Positions 36,506-46,469 are shown, counted from the first letter of the stretch. The stretch: 64,000 nucleotides of DNA from Massilia sp. erpn (GCF_024400215.1 NZ_CP053748.1:3162001-3226000), one strand, 5' to 3'. Numbers and translations are program-made. Notes: generated from the letters alone by a model not told the origin.

Positions 36506-37195
36506 ATGGCCGTCGATACCAATACCTCCGTCCAGGGCAGCGGCCCGTCCGCCTCGCTGATGAATGCCGTCAACCCGAAAAAGACGACGAGCACCGACAG
36601 CACCAAGGCCGACCAGGACAAGTTCATGACCCTGCTGCTGACTCAGCTGAAAAACCAGGACCCGATGAACCCGCTGGACAATGCCCAGATCACCAGCCAG
36701 CTGGCCCAACTGCAAACCGTGACCGGCGTGAACAAGCTGAACGCCACGCTCGAATCGCTGAAAGGCGACTACAAGGCCTCGGCCTCGCTGGCCGCCACGA
36801 ATATGATCAACCGCGGCGTGCTGGTGCCGGGTTCGGCCCTGCAGCTGGCCAGCGGCAAATCCATCTTCGGCCTCGATATGGGGACGGGCGCTGACCAGGT
36901 GCAGGTCGAGATCAAGAACGACAGCGGCAAGACCATCCACGTGATCGAGATGAAGAATGTGAAGGCCGGCACCGTGCCCCTGGTGTGGGATGGCACGCTG
37001 GCCGACGGCAAGAAGGCGCCCGACGGCGCCTACCGCATCGCCGTCACTGCCACCAGCGACGGCAAGGTCTTGAAGGATGCCGCCGCCCTGACTTTCGGCA
37101 CCGTGGCCAGCGTGTCGACCGGCGCCGCCGGCGTCAAATTAAACGTTCCCAACGTCGGCACGCTGACGATGGACGATATCAAACAAGTGTTGTAA
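36506..37195 (+). CDS. flgD: Hook-capping protein FlgD
   Basis: The 229-residue scaffold caps the growing hook so that FlgE can polymerise. The N-terminal export region contains DKFMTLLLTQLKNQDPMNP, the FlgD signature (core LLLTQLKNQDPMNP). The C-terminal half carries the FlgD Ig-like and Tudor-like domains (VPLVWDGTLADG, GAYRIAVTATSDG). The last 12 bases of the gene, including its TAA, are duplicated in tandem just after the stop (37185-37196 and 37197-37208). Confidence 0.95.
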   Translation: MAVDTNTSVQGSGPSASLMNAVNPKKTTSTDSTKADQDKFMTLLLTQLKNQDPMNPLDNAQITSQLAQLQTVTGVNKLNATLESLKGDYKASASLAATNMINRGVLVPGSALQLASGKSIFGLDMGTGADQVQVEIKNDSGKTIHVIEMKNVKAGTVPLVWDGTLADGKKAPDGAYRIAVTATSDGKVLKDAAALTFGTVASVSTGAAGVKLNVPNVGTLTMDDIKQVL

Positions 37196-37235
37196 GAAGT
37201 GTTGTAAGCCAGCCCATACTGAAGAGGGGAATAGC

Positions 37236-38771
37236 ATGTTTCAACAAGGTCTCAGCGGCTTGAATGCCGCAGATACGTCGCTCAAAACGATCGGCAACAA
37301 TATTGCCAATGCCAGCACGGTCGGCTTCAAGGGTTCCGTGGCCCAGTTCGCGGACCTGTATGCGAACTCGCTGAACGGCGTCAGCGGCAACAATCCCGGC
37401 ATCGGCGTATCGGTCTCGCGGCTGGCACAACAATTCACGCAGGGCGGCATCGAAACGACGAATAATCCGCTGGACATTTCCATCAATGGCGGCGGCTTCT
37501 TCCGCACCGAGGTGAATGGCGCCACCCAGTATTCGCGCAATGGCCAGTTCCTCTTGAACAAGGATGGCGTCATCACCAATGCCCAGGGCGCGCTGGTGAC
37601 CGGCTATGTGGCGAATAAGGATGGGGTGATCCTGGCCGGCGCGCCGGTGCCGATCAAGATCGACAACTCGGATTTGAAGCCGGTGGCCACCACCAATGCC
37701 AATTTCGCCCTGAACCTCGACTCGCGCAGCGACCCGCCGGTGAAGGTGCCGTTCAGTGCGACCGATGGCACGACGTTCAATAAGCAGACCGTGCTCGATG
37801 TCTACGATAGCCTGGGCAACAAGCACATCATGGGTGTGTATTATGTGAAGACGGCGCCCAATACCTGGGATGTGTATATGGCCAGCGACGGCATCGAGAT
37901 GACGGCCAAGCAGCTGGCGGTGACGGCGGCGTCCGATCAAAGTGTCGTCGATGCGCGCGCTGCCTATTATGCGGCGGCCTCAGCGGTTCCGCCAGTGCCG
38001 GGTGCTGTCGATGCGGCCCGCCTGGACTATGCCCAAAAGCTTGGCGACCTGCTCGTGCCGGCGATCGACGGCGCGCTGGGCAATTCCCAGCCGATCAAGG
38101 ACTTGATTAATCCCACCAACCATATCGGCAATCGACCCGATATGAATCCGCAAACCATCGACGCCGCTTTCGCTGCCGCCGTGTCGGTGCCGGCCGCCAA
38201 GCAGGCCACCGTCGTGTTCGACCGCTCCGGCAATATGGATACCACGGCGATGGGCGCCCTGGTGCCGCCGCAAACCCTGCCCTTCAATATCAATTTGCCG
38301 ATCTTCCCCGATCTGGGCTCGCTGCAACCGCTGAATATCAAGACCAATTTCCTCGGCACCACGCAATATGGTTCGATCACCAGCGAGAAGTCGAATACCC
38401 AGGACGGTTATTCCTCGGGCAGCCTGGAGCGCTTTGCCGCCGACGAGAAGGGTGTGATCATCGGCCAGTACAGCAATGGCAAGTCGCGGCCGCTGGCCCA
38501 GTTCGTACTGGTCGACTTCCCCAGCGTCGATGGCCTGATCCCCTTGGGGAATAACGCCTGGGCTGAAAGCTCGGCCTCGGGCGCGCCCCAGGTCGGCGTG
38601 CCGGGGGACGGCAAACTGGGCAAGCTGCGCTCATCCTCGGTCGAGGTGTCGAACGTGGACTTGACCAAGGAGCTGGTGAATATGATCACGGCCCAGCGCG
38701 TCTACCAGGCCAATGCCCAGACCATCAAGACCCAGGACTCGATCATGCAGACCCTGGTCAACCTGCGCTAA
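37236..38771 (+). CDS. flgE: Flagellar hook protein FlgE
   Basis: The 511-residue protein is the subunit of the universal-joint hook. The conserved N-terminus FQQGLSGLNAADTSLKTIGNN and C-terminus VDLTKELVNMITAQRVYQAN form the D0/D1 core. The protein is about 100 residues longer than the E. coli hook protein. The extra sequence lies in the outer D2/D3 region, with an Ala/Pro-rich insert at about residues 235-330. Surface-domain size varies widely between species, so this is not damage. A GAGGGGA site precedes the ATG. Confidence 0.95.
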   Translation: MFQQGLSGLNAADTSLKTIGNNIANASTVGFKGSVAQFADLYANSLNGVSGNNPGIGVSVSRLAQQFTQGGIETTNNPLDISINGGGFFRTEVNGATQYSRNGQFLLNKDGVITNAQGALVTGYVANKDGVILAGAPVPIKIDNSDLKPVATTNANFALNLDSRSDPPVKVPFSATDGTTFNKQTVLDVYDSLGNKHIMGVYYVKTAPNTWDVYMASDGIEMTAKQLAVTAASDQSVVDARAAYYAAASAVPPVPGAVDAARLDYAQKLGDLLVPAIDGALGNSQPIKDLINPTNHIGNRPDMNPQTIDAAFAAAVSVPAAKQATVVFDRSGNMDTTAMGALVPPQTLPFNINLPIFPDLGSLQPLNIKTNFLGTTQYGSITSEKSNTQDGYSSGSLERFAADEKGVIIGQYSNGKSRPLAQFVLVDFPSVDGLIPLGNNAWAESSASGAPQVGVPGDGKLGKLRSSSVEVSNVDLTKELVNMITAQRVYQANAQTIKTQDSIMQTLVNLR

Positions 38772-38839
38772 ACCCGGCGTCGGCGGGCTAGGGGAGGGCG
38801 GCGCCTTCTCCTGCCCGCATTCTGCTTTCGGAGCTGTTT

Positions 38840-39583
38840 ATGGACCGACTGATTTACACCGCCATGACGGGCGCCAGGCACATCCTGGACCAGCAGGCCA
38901 CCACCTCGAACAACCTGGCCAACGCCACCACCACCGGCTTTCGCGCCCAGCTCGACTCCTTCCGCGCCGTGCCCGTGGTGTCGGAGGGTTTGCCCACGCG
39001 CACCTTCGTGGTCGATTCCACGGTGGGCACGGATTTCCGTCCGGGCCCGATCCAGACCACGGCCAACCCGCTCGACGTGGCCATGCGCGGCGAGGGCTGG
39101 CTGGCGGTGCAGTCGCCCGACGGCTCGGAAGCGTATACGCGCAGCGGCAGCCTGAAGGTCAGTACCAATGGCTTGCTGCAGACGCGCGCCGGCCACAATC
39201 TGATCGGCGAAAATGGGCCGATCGCCATTCCGCCCGACAGCGAAATCAGCATCGCCTCGGATGGCACGGTGTCAGCCATCAGTACCGTGCAGACCCAGCC
39301 CGGTCCCTCGAATGTGCTGGGACGCATCAAGCTGGTGAATCCGCCGCCCACCGAGCTGCTGCGCGGTGACGATGGCCTGTTCCGTCTGCAATCGGGCTTG
39401 CCGGCCGATGTCGACCAGAATGTGCGCCTGGTCGATGGCGCCGTCGAGGGCAGCAATGTCAACCCGGTCGACGCCATGGTGAACATGATCGCGCTGGCGC
39501 GCTCGTTTGAGACGCAAATGAGCTTGCTGAAGAATGCCGAGAATAACGCGGCGAAAGCTACCCAGATCCTCGCTTTGAATTGA
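38840..39583 (+). CDS. flgF: Flagellar rod protein FlgF
   Basis: The 247-residue proximal rod protein begins MDRLIYTAMTGARHILDQQA with the rod/hook NNLANATTTGF signature. It ends with VNPVDAMVNMIALARSFETQ, the conserved C-terminal helix. The middle portion has the beta-rich domain shared with FlgG and FlgE. Length is close to E. coli FlgF (251). It lies 68 bp after flgE with a weak ribosome-binding site. Confidence 0.95.
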   Translation: MDRLIYTAMTGARHILDQQATTSNNLANATTTGFRAQLDSFRAVPVVSEGLPTRTFVVDSTVGTDFRPGPIQTTANPLDVAMRGEGWLAVQSPDGSEAYTRSGSLKVSTNGLLQTRAGHNLIGENGPIAIPPDSEISIASDGTVSAISTVQTQPGPSNVLGRIKLVNPPPTELLRGDDGLFRLQSGLPADVDQNVRLVDGAVEGSNVNPVDAMVNMIALARSFETQMSLLKNAENNAAKATQILALN

Positions 39584-39653
39584 CCTTGGCGCCGGCATAA
39601 TGTCTCCATGAAAACTGGCTTGGCGCGCGCCGCCGGCCTCAAGGAGAAAGCAC

Positions 39654-40436
39654 ATGATCCGTTCCTTATGGATTGCCAAGACCGGCATGGAGGCCATGCA
39701 GACGCAAATGGACGTGGTGTCCAACAACCTGGCCAACGTCAGCACCAATGGCTTCAAGAAATCGCGCGCCGTCTTCGAAGACCTGCTGTACCAGAATATC
39801 CGCCAGCCCGGCGGCCAATCCTCGCAGCAGACCCAGCTGCCTTCGGGCATGCAGCAAGGCACGGGCGTGCGCCCGGTGGCCATCGAGCGCATCCATACCC
39901 AGGGCAATCCCCAGTCCACCGGCAACGACAAGGACTTGATGGTCAACGGTCCCGGTTTCTTCACCGTGCTGCTGCCGGACGGCACCACGGCGTACACGCG
40001 CGACGGCTCTTTCCAGCGCGACAATAATGGCCAGATGGTCACGTCCAGCGGCTTCCCGCTGCAGCCGGCCATCACCATCCCCATCAATACGCGTGAAATC
40101 ACGGTCGGCCGCGACGGCACCGTGTCGGCCAAGGTCGACGGCCAGATCGCGGCGCAGCAGATCGGCAGCATCCAGCTGGCCACCTTCATCAACCCCACGG
40201 GCCTGGAGTCGCGCGGCGAGAACCTGTATGTGGAGACGGGCGCCTCGGGCGCGGCCCAGACCAACCAGCCCGGCACCAACGGCACCGGGCTGATCCTGCA
40301 AGGCTATGTCGAGGTGTCGAACGTGAATGTGGTGGAGGAGATGGTGAATATGATCCAGACCCAGCGCGCCTACGAAATCAATAGCAAGGCCATCACCACT
40401 TCGGACCAGATGCTGCAAAAGCTGTCGCAGCTGTAA
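39654..40436 (+). CDS. flgG: Flagellar distal rod protein FlgG
   Basis: The 260-residue distal rod protein matches the E. coli length exactly. It starts [20 protein letters not shown] with [19 protein letters not shown]. It ends [20 protein letters not shown]. FlgG forms the stiff rod running through the P- and L-rings, with the FlgG-specific segment near residues 40-65 ([16 protein letters not shown]). A short AAGGAG lies before the ATG. The gene is intact. Confidence 0.96.
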   Translation: MIRSLWIAKTGMEAMQTQMDVVSNNLANVSTNGFKKSRAVFEDLLYQNIRQPGGQSSQQTQLPSGMQQGTGVRPVAIERIHTQGNPQSTGNDKDLMVNGPGFFTVLLPDGTTAYTRDGSFQRDNNGQMVTSSGFPLQPAITIPINTREITVGRDGTVSAKVDGQIAAQQIGSIQLATFINPTGLESRGENLYVETGASGAAQTNQPGTNGTGLILQGYVEVSNVNVVEEMVNMIQTQRAYEINSKAITTSDQMLQKLSQL

Positions 40437-40450
40437 TAGGGGAGGGTGCG

Positions 40451-41104
40451 ATGAAAACCGTGTACACCGTTTTGACCGCCGCGGCCCTGCTGGCCGGCTG
40501 CACCGCCACGCCGACCTCCATCGTGCAGGGGCCGACCACGGCGCGGCCCTTGACGGCAGCCCAGCTGCCGGCGCCGGCCAATGGCGCCATCTTCCAGGCC
40601 AATGCCTACCGTCCCCATTTCGAAGACCGGCGCGCGCGCCAGGTCGGGGACCTGATCAATATCGTCATCACCGAGCGCACCTCGGCGGTGAAAAACGGCA
40701 GCAGCACGGGCAATAAGTCGGGCAGCGTCAACTTCGGCGTGCCGGGCCCGCTGCAAGACCGTTTCGGCGCCACCGTCGCCGCCAGCGGCGCCACCAAGTA
40801 TGCCGACGGCGACAACCAGACCGCCAACAATACCTTCACCGGCAATATCGGCGCCACCGTGGTTGAGGTGCTGCCGAACGGCAATCTGATCGTGGCCGGC
40901 GAAAAGCAGATCGGCATGAACAAGGGCACGGAATTCATCCGCTTCTCGGGCATGGTCAATCCCGATTCGATCGGCGCCGGCAATACCGTGCAGTCGACGG
41001 CGGTGGCCGACGCCCGCGTGGAATACCGCACCAATAGCCAGATCGACCGCGCCGAAATGACGGCGATGATGTCGCGCTTCTTCCTCAGCCTGCTTCCCTT
41101 CTGA
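40451..41104 (+). CDS. flgH: Flagellar L-ring lipoprotein FlgH
   Basis: The 217-residue outer-membrane lipoprotein forms the L-ring bushing. The N-terminus is a lipoprotein signal with the lipobox LLAGC, Cys17 being the lipidated residue. The conserved ring-forming core includes GDLINIVITERTSAVKNGSS and LPNGNLIVAGEKQI, and the C-terminus ARVEYRTNSQI with the closing SRFFLSLLPF is typical. It sits between flgG and flgI with 14-bp and 2-bp gaps. Confidence 0.95.
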   Translation: MKTVYTVLTAAALLAGCTATPTSIVQGPTTARPLTAAQLPAPANGAIFQANAYRPHFEDRRARQVGDLINIVITERTSAVKNGSSTGNKSGSVNFGVPGPLQDRFGATVAASGATKYADGDNQTANNTFTGNIGATVVEVLPNGNLIVAGEKQIGMNKGTEFIRFSGMVNPDSIGAGNTVQSTAVADARVEYRTNSQIDRAEMTAMMSRFFLSLLPF

Positions 41105-41106
41105 CC

Positions 41107-42210
41107 ATGAAAACCACGCTGAAAATCCTCGGCCTGTGCGCGGCGCTGCTGCTGGCGCCGGGCGTGCAGGCGGAACGCCTGAAAGACTTGGCCAGCATCG
41201 CCGGTGTCCGGCAAAACCAGCTGCTGGGCTACGGCCTGGTGGTGGGCCTGGACGGCAGCGGCGACCAGACCACGCAAACCCCGTTCACCGTGCAGAGCGT
41301 GGCCTCGATGCTGCAGCAGATGGGCGTGACCCTGCCGCCCGGCACCAATCTGCAATTGAAAAATGTGGCGGCGGTGATGGTGACGACCTCGCTGCCGGCT
41401 TTCGCCCAGCCCGGCCAGCTGCTCGATGTGACGGTCTCGTCCATGGGCAATGCGAAAAGCCTGCGCGGCGGCACGCTGCTGATGACCCCGCTCAAAGGCG
41501 CGGACGGCCAGGTCTACGGCATGGCCCAGGGCAATGTGCTGGTGGGCGGCGTCGGCGCCCAGTCCGGCGGCAGCTCGGTGGTGGTGAACCACCTGTCGGT
41601 GGGCCGCATTTCGGGCGGCGCCACGGTCGAGCGCGCCGTGCCGAATTCTCTGGGCCAGGACAATATGATCCGCCTGGAATTGAACACCACCGACTTCGCC
41701 ACCGCCAGCCGCGTGGTGCAGGCGATTAACGATAAATACGGCAGCGGCATCGCCTATGCGCTCGACGGCCGTGTGATCCGCGTGCAGGCGCCGTCCAGCA
41801 GCGATCTGCGCGTCTCGTTCATCGGCACCTTGGAAAGCCTGGACGTGAAGCCGGCCCAGGGCGCGGCCAAGGTCATCATGAATGCGCGCACCGGCTCGGT
41901 GGTGATGAACCAGGCCGTGACGCTGGAGACTTGCGCCATCTCGCACGGCAATCTGACGGTGTCGGTCTCGTCCGAGCCGCAGGTGAGCCAGCCCAATCCG
42001 CTGTCGGGCGGCCAGACCGTGGTCACCCAGACCAGCCAGGTCGATGTGAAGAAAGACGGCGGCAAGGTGCTGATGCTGAAAGGCGGCGCCTCGCTGGCCG
42101 AGGTGGTCAAGGCGCTGAATGCGATCGGCGCCTCGCCGCAGGACTTGCTGGCCATCCTGCAAGCAATGAAGGCCGCAGGTTCGCTGCGCGCCGAACTGGA
42201 AATCATCTAA
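41107..42210 (+). CDS. flgI: Flagellar P-ring protein FlgI
   Basis: The 367-residue periplasmic protein is polymerised around the rod in the peptidoglycan layer with the help of FlgA. A Sec signal peptide covers about residues 1-20 (ILGLCAALLLAPGVQA). The mature start ERLKDLASIAGVRQNQLLGYG is highly conserved, as are GTLLMTPLKGADG and the C-terminal ASLAEVVKALNAIGASPQDL. Length is the same as in E. coli within a few residues. No abnormality is seen. Confidence 0.96.
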   Translation: MKTTLKILGLCAALLLAPGVQAERLKDLASIAGVRQNQLLGYGLVVGLDGSGDQTTQTPFTVQSVASMLQQMGVTLPPGTNLQLKNVAAVMVTTSLPAFAQPGQLLDVTVSSMGNAKSLRGGTLLMTPLKGADGQVYGMAQGNVLVGGVGAQSGGSSVVVNHLSVGRISGGATVERAVPNSLGQDNMIRLELNTTDFATASRVVQAINDKYGSGIAYALDGRVIRVQAPSSSDLRVSFIGTLESLDVKPAQGAAKVIMNARTGSVVMNQAVTLETCAISHGNLTVSVSSEPQVSQPNPLSGGQTVVTQTSQVDVKKDGGKVLMLKGGASLAEVVKALNAIGASPQDLLAILQAMKAAGSLRAELEII

Positions 42211-42222
42211 CAAGAGGCTGCC

Positions 42223-43113
42223 ATGATCCGCCAAAGCAGCACTGCCGACCTGTCCAGCCAGTTTGCCCTCGATACCAAGGGCATGGGCGAGCTGCGCCAG
42301 TCGGCGCGCGCCGGTTCGCCGGAAGCGCTGAAAACCGCCGCCACGCAATTCGAGGCGATGTTCGTGAATATGATGTTGAAGAGCATGCGCGAAGCGACGC
42401 CGCAGGACGGTCCGCTGGACAGCCAGCAAACGAAGATGTTTACCACCATGCTCGACCAGCAGACCAGCCAGAATATCGCCAAGAAGGGCGTGGGTCTGGC
42501 CGATATGCTGATCCGCCAGCTGTCGCCGAACGGCGCGGCCCCGTCCTTCCCGGGCGCGGCCGAGCTGCCGAGCGGTCTGGACAGCAGCGCGCGCCTGCAA
42601 CAATCCATCGAGGCTGTGGGCGGCAGCGCCGTCGCCAGCGGCAAGGGCGCGGCCCTGCCGCATGTGCGCGCCTTCCAGGACAAGCTGGGCGCCCATGCCG
42701 ACGAGGCCAGCCGCGCCACCGGCATCCCGGCCAAGTTCATGCTGGGCCAGGCTGCGCTGGAGAGCGGCTGGGGCCGGCGCGAGATCAAGCAGCGCGACGG
42801 CAGCACCAGCCACAATCTGTTCGGCATCAAGGCCGGCCCGGACTGGAAGGGCAAGGTGGTGACGGCCACCACCACCGAATACGTCAACGGCAAGGCCCAG
42901 ACCCGGGTCGAGCGTTTCCGCGCCTATGACAGCTATGCCGACAGCTTCAAGGATTACGCCAAGCTCATCACCGGCAACCCGCGCTATGAAAAAGTGCTGG
43001 CCAGCGCGGGCGACGCCAGCAAGTTCGCCCAGGGCTTGCAGCGCGCCGGCTACGCCACCGACCCGAATTACGCGGCCAAGCTGACCAGTATTATCAAACG
43101 GACATTGGCTTGA
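42223..43113 (+). CDS. flgJ: Peptidoglycan hydrolase FlgJ
   Basis: The 296-residue two-domain protein opens the cell wall for the rod. Residues 1-110 form the rod-capping domain (FEAMFVNMMLKSMREATP, and later QNIAKKGVGLADMLIRQL). A variable Ala/Gly/Ser linker leads to the GH73 muramidase domain at about residues 145-296. The acidic catalytic residue lies in AALESGWGRREI, and later conserved sequence is NLFGIKAG and FRAYDSYADSFKDYA. Presence of both domains in one protein is the beta/gamma-proteobacterial form. Confidence 0.96.
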   Translation: MIRQSSTADLSSQFALDTKGMGELRQSARAGSPEALKTAATQFEAMFVNMMLKSMREATPQDGPLDSQQTKMFTTMLDQQTSQNIAKKGVGLADMLIRQLSPNGAAPSFPGAAELPSGLDSSARLQQSIEAVGGSAVASGKGAALPHVRAFQDKLGAHADEASRATGIPAKFMLGQAALESGWGRREIKQRDGSTSHNLFGIKAGPDWKGKVVTATTTEYVNGKAQTRVERFRAYDSYADSFKDYAKLITGNPRYEKVLASAGDASKFAQGLQRAGYATDPNYAAKLTSIIKRTLA

Positions 43114-43163
43114 GCCTGCGGGCAAGCTCTTCCCGGGGGCGGACACTGTAGCCGCCCGGCATT

Positions 43164-43190
43164 TCAAGTTTCGGCGTGTTCTGCCGTAAA
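43164..43190 (+). promoter_or_regulatory. Sigma-28 (FliA) promoter of flgK-flgL
   Basis: TCAAGTTT is followed by 11 bases and GCCGTAAA, 13 of 16 matches to the TAAAGTTT-N11-GCCGATAA consensus with exact spacing. It lies 26 bp before the flgK start in the only sizeable gap of the flg operon, fitting late expression of hook-associated proteins. Confidence 0.75.
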
Positions 43191-43216
43191 CTGATTAACA
43201 AGCGAAAGTTAGGAAT

Positions 43217-45181
43217 ATGTCCAGTCTTCTCAGCATCGGTCAAAGTGGTTTGCTGGCGGCCCAGGCGGGTCTCGCCACGACCAGCCACAACATTACCAAT
43301 GCCAATGTCCCGGGCTATCACCGCCAGGTGGCCGTGCAGGGCACGACGCCGCCGGAAAATACCGGCATGGGCTTTGTCGGCACCGGTACCGAAGTGGCGC
43401 AGATCAAGCGCTATTACGACCAGTTTCTCGACAAGCAATTGCTGGGCGCGGAGGCCGCGCAATCCTCGTATACCGAGTATTTCAAGCAGATCGGCCAGAT
43501 CGACAATATGCTGGCCGATACCACCACCGGCCTGTCGCCGGCCCTGCAGGATTTCTTCAAGGGCGTGCAGGACGCCAACTCGAATCCGTCTTCGGTGGCA
43601 TCGCGCCAAGCCATGCTGTCGTCGGCCGAATCGCTGGCTTCGCGCTTCCAGAGCATGGCCGGCCGCCTGGATGAGATGCGCCTGGGCTTTAACAGCAAGG
43701 TCACGTCCACCGTCAATGAAATCAATACGATGGCGGCGCGCATCGGCGATCTGAACCGCCAGATCGCCGGCCTGTCGACCAATCCCTCGCAACTGCCCAA
43801 TGATTTGCTGGACCAGCGCGACCAGCTGATTTCCGACCTGAACAAGCAGGTCAAGGTTTCGGTGATCGCGGGCGAGAACCAGATGGTCAATGTGTCGATC
43901 GGCAATGGCCAGCCGCTGGTGGTGGGCAATACCTCTTTCGAGCTCGGCATCACCCAGTCGCCCACCGATACCAGCCGCATCATCGTCGGCTACAAATCGC
44001 CCGGCGGCGTGATCAGCCCGCTGGCCGACAGCACCTTCAGCGGCGGCGCGATGGGGGGCTTGATCAATTTCCGTACCACGGCGCTGGACCAGGCTGAAAA
44101 CCGCCTGGGCCAGATTGCTGCCAGCCTGGCGGCCAGCTTCAATTCGCAGCACCAGCTGGGCCTGGACTTGAAGGGGGCGCCCGGCGGTAATTTCTTCAAC
44201 GACATCAAGGCCGAGATCGGCTATGACCGGCGCAATGCGGCCAGCAGCACGCTCGACGTGCAGGCCGTGATCAAGGATGGCACGCAAGTCACGGCCAGCA
44301 CCTACGACCTGAATTTCGACGGCACCAATCTGGTGCTGACGCGCGCCTCGGATGGCAAGCAGACCACGATCACGCCTTTCCCGCAGACCGGGCCGCAGAT
44401 GATCGATGGCGTCGAGTACAACATCGCCGGCGTGCCGGCCAATGGCGACCACGTCGAGGTGCGGCCGGTGGCCAATGCCGCCAGCGCCTTCTCGGTGGCG
44501 GTCAAGGATGCCACCAAGGTGGCGCTGGCCGCGCCCATCACCACCAGCGCGCCGACCAGCAATACCGGCAGCGGCAAGATCGATGCCGGCAGCGTCGATG
44601 CGACGTATCTGCAGCCGGGCAATGCGCTGGCGGCGCCCTTCAGCCTGACCTACGACAGCACCGCCAATACCCTGAGCGGCTTCCCGGCGACCCAGGACGT
44701 GACGGTGACGCCGCCGGGCGGCGGCACGCCCGTGGTCTATCCGGCCGGCACGCCCGTACCGTATGCCGATGGCGCCAAGATCAGCTTTGGCGGCATCAGC
44801 GTCAGCATCACCGGCAAACCGGCCAATGGCGACCAGTTCACCATCGGCCCCAACACCAATGGCGTGGGCGATAACCGCAACGGCGTGCTGCTGGCGGGCC
44901 TGCAAACGAAGAATGTGGTGGGCGGCTCGGCCACCTTCCAGAGCGGCTATGCGCAGATGGTCAACTATGTGGCCAACAAGGCGCGCGAATCGCAGATCAG
45001 CATGACGGCGGCCGACGGCGCCGTGGAACAGGCGGCCAAGGCCCAGCAGCAGCTCTCCGGCGTGAACCTGGACGAGGAAGCGGCCAATCTGCTGCGCTAC
45101 CAGCAGGCTTACCAGGCTTCCGGCAAGGTGATGCAGGTGGCCAGCCAGCTGTTCGACGTGCTGCTGTCGCTGGGCCGTTGA
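43217..45181 (+). CDS. flgK: Hook-filament junction protein FlgK (HAP1)
   Basis: The 654-residue junction protein joins hook and filament. The N-terminus SSLLSIGQSGLLAAQAGLAT with NITNANVPGYHRQ and the C-terminus VNLDEEAANLLRYQQAYQAS are the conserved D0/D1 helices. It is about 100 residues longer than E. coli FlgK, mainly in the surface region at residues 330-580, where Thr/Ala/Gly/Pro-rich beta-type sequence repeats short PANGD-type turns. It is exported with FlgN. A separate sigma-28 promoter lies just upstream. Confidence 0.95.
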   Translation: MSSLLSIGQSGLLAAQAGLATTSHNITNANVPGYHRQVAVQGTTPPENTGMGFVGTGTEVAQIKRYYDQFLDKQLLGAEAAQSSYTEYFKQIGQIDNMLADTTTGLSPALQDFFKGVQDANSNPSSVASRQAMLSSAESLASRFQSMAGRLDEMRLGFNSKVTSTVNEINTMAARIGDLNRQIAGLSTNPSQLPNDLLDQRDQLISDLNKQVKVSVIAGENQMVNVSIGNGQPLVVGNTSFELGITQSPTDTSRIIVGYKSPGGVISPLADSTFSGGAMGGLINFRTTALDQAENRLGQIAASLAASFNSQHQLGLDLKGAPGGNFFNDIKAEIGYDRRNAASSTLDVQAVIKDGTQVTASTYDLNFDGTNLVLTRASDGKQTTITPFPQTGPQMIDGVEYNIAGVPANGDHVEVRPVANAASAFSVAVKDATKVALAAPITTSAPTSNTGSGKIDAGSVDATYLQPGNALAAPFSLTYDSTANTLSGFPATQDVTVTPPGGGTPVVYPAGTPVPYADGAKISFGGISVSITGKPANGDQFTIGPNTNGVGDNRNGVLLAGLQTKNVVGGSATFQSGYAQMVNYVANKARESQISMTAADGAVEQAAKAQQQLSGVNLDEEAANLLRYQQAYQASGKVMQVASQLFDVLLSLGR

Positions 45182-45206
45182 GCCGGAATTTTTAAGGAAT
45201 AGCATC

Positions 45207-46451
45207 ATGAATATGCGTGTCAGCTCCCGCACTATTTTCGAAACTGGGATGAACCAGCTGAGCAGCCTGCAATCCCAGTTGTCGCGCACCCAGCAGCAGC
45301 TTTCGACCGGACGGCGCGTGCTGACCGCGTCCGACGACCCGGTGGCTTCGGCGCGCGCGCTGGAAGTGACGCAGTCGAAGGAAATGAACGACCAGTTCAA
45401 GATCAACCGGCAGAATGCGCGCGCCTCGATGTCCCACGTCGACCTGGCGCTGGGCACGACCGGCGATCTGATCAAGGATATCAAGACCCTGATCGTGAAT
45501 GCCGGCAATCCGGCGCAGACGCAGAAAGACCGCGACGCGCTGGTGATCGAACTGGAAGGCCGTTTCAACGACCTGATGGGGCAGGCCAATACGGCCGACG
45601 GCAACGGCAATTTCCTGTTTTCCGGCTACCGCCTGAACACCCAGCCTTTCACCCAGACGCCGGGCGGCGCCGTGTACAGCGGCGACCAGGGCTTGCGCGA
45701 GCTGCAAGCCGGGTCGGGCCGCCAGCTCAGCATCAGCGCCGCGGGTTCCGAGGTGTTCGAGGGGGCGCTGACGGGCAACGGCACCTTCGAGACCAAGGCC
45801 GATCCGGCCAACAAGGGGCGCGGCGGCAGCGGCGTGATCTCGCCCGGCTCGGTCACCGACATCAGCAAGCTGACCGGCCACCAGTACACGCTGACCTTCA
45901 GCGTGGTGCCGGCCACGCCCGGCGTGCCGGCCCAGACCAGCTATACCGTGCTGGACGCCACCACTGGCGTGCCGGTGACGCCGGCGCCGGTGCCCTACAA
46001 GAGCGGGGAAGCGATCAATTTCGATGGCATCCAGTTCGACGTCAAGGGCGATGTGGCGGACCAGGATGTGTTCACGGTGGCGCCCAGCAAGCAGCAATCG
46101 CTGTTTACCACCGTACGCGACCTGATCACGGCAATGAAGACGGCCGGTGACGGCCCGTATGCGCGCGCCGACCTGACCAATAAGCTCAATAACGCCAACC
46201 AGAATATCGACAATGCGCTCGACAATGTGCTGTCGGTGCGCGCCAAGATGGGCGCCGGAATGAAGGAACTCGATTACCTGGACGATGCGGGTGACGGTGT
46301 CGACATTCAGTACCAGACCACGCTGTCGCAGCTGATCGAAATCGATCCGGTGGTGGCGATCTCGATGTTCACCCAGCAGCAGATGACGCTGGAAGCGGCG
46401 CAGAAATCGTACAAGAACATTTCCGGCCTCTCGCTCTTCAACTACATCTGA
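45207..46451 (+). CDS. flgL: Hook-filament junction protein FlgL (HAP3)
   Basis: The 414-residue flagellin-like protein is the second hook-filament adaptor. The N-terminus MRVSSRTIFETGMNQLSSLQ with LSTGRRVLTASDDPVASARA is the flagellin-like D0/D1 region. The C-terminus, with VAISMFTQQQMTLEAAQKSY, closes the coiled-coil. The central surface domain is enlarged by about 100 residues compared with E. coli FlgL. It follows flgK by 25 bp and is ended by a strong terminator at 46470-46500. Confidence 0.94.
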   Translation: MNMRVSSRTIFETGMNQLSSLQSQLSRTQQQLSTGRRVLTASDDPVASARALEVTQSKEMNDQFKINRQNARASMSHVDLALGTTGDLIKDIKTLIVNAGNPAQTQKDRDALVIELEGRFNDLMGQANTADGNGNFLFSGYRLNTQPFTQTPGGAVYSGDQGLRELQAGSGRQLSISAAGSEVFEGALTGNGTFETKADPANKGRGGSGVISPGSVTDISKLTGHQYTLTFSVVPATPGVPAQTSYTVLDATTGVPVTPAPVPYKSGEAINFDGIQFDVKGDVADQDVFTVAPSKQQSLFTTVRDLITAMKTAGDGPYARADLTNKLNNANQNIDNALDNVLSVRAKMGAGMKELDYLDDAGDGVDIQYQTTLSQLIEIDPVVAISMFTQQQMTLEAAQKSYKNISGLSLFNYI

Positions 46452-46469
46452 GCGAGGCGCCAGCAAGCA

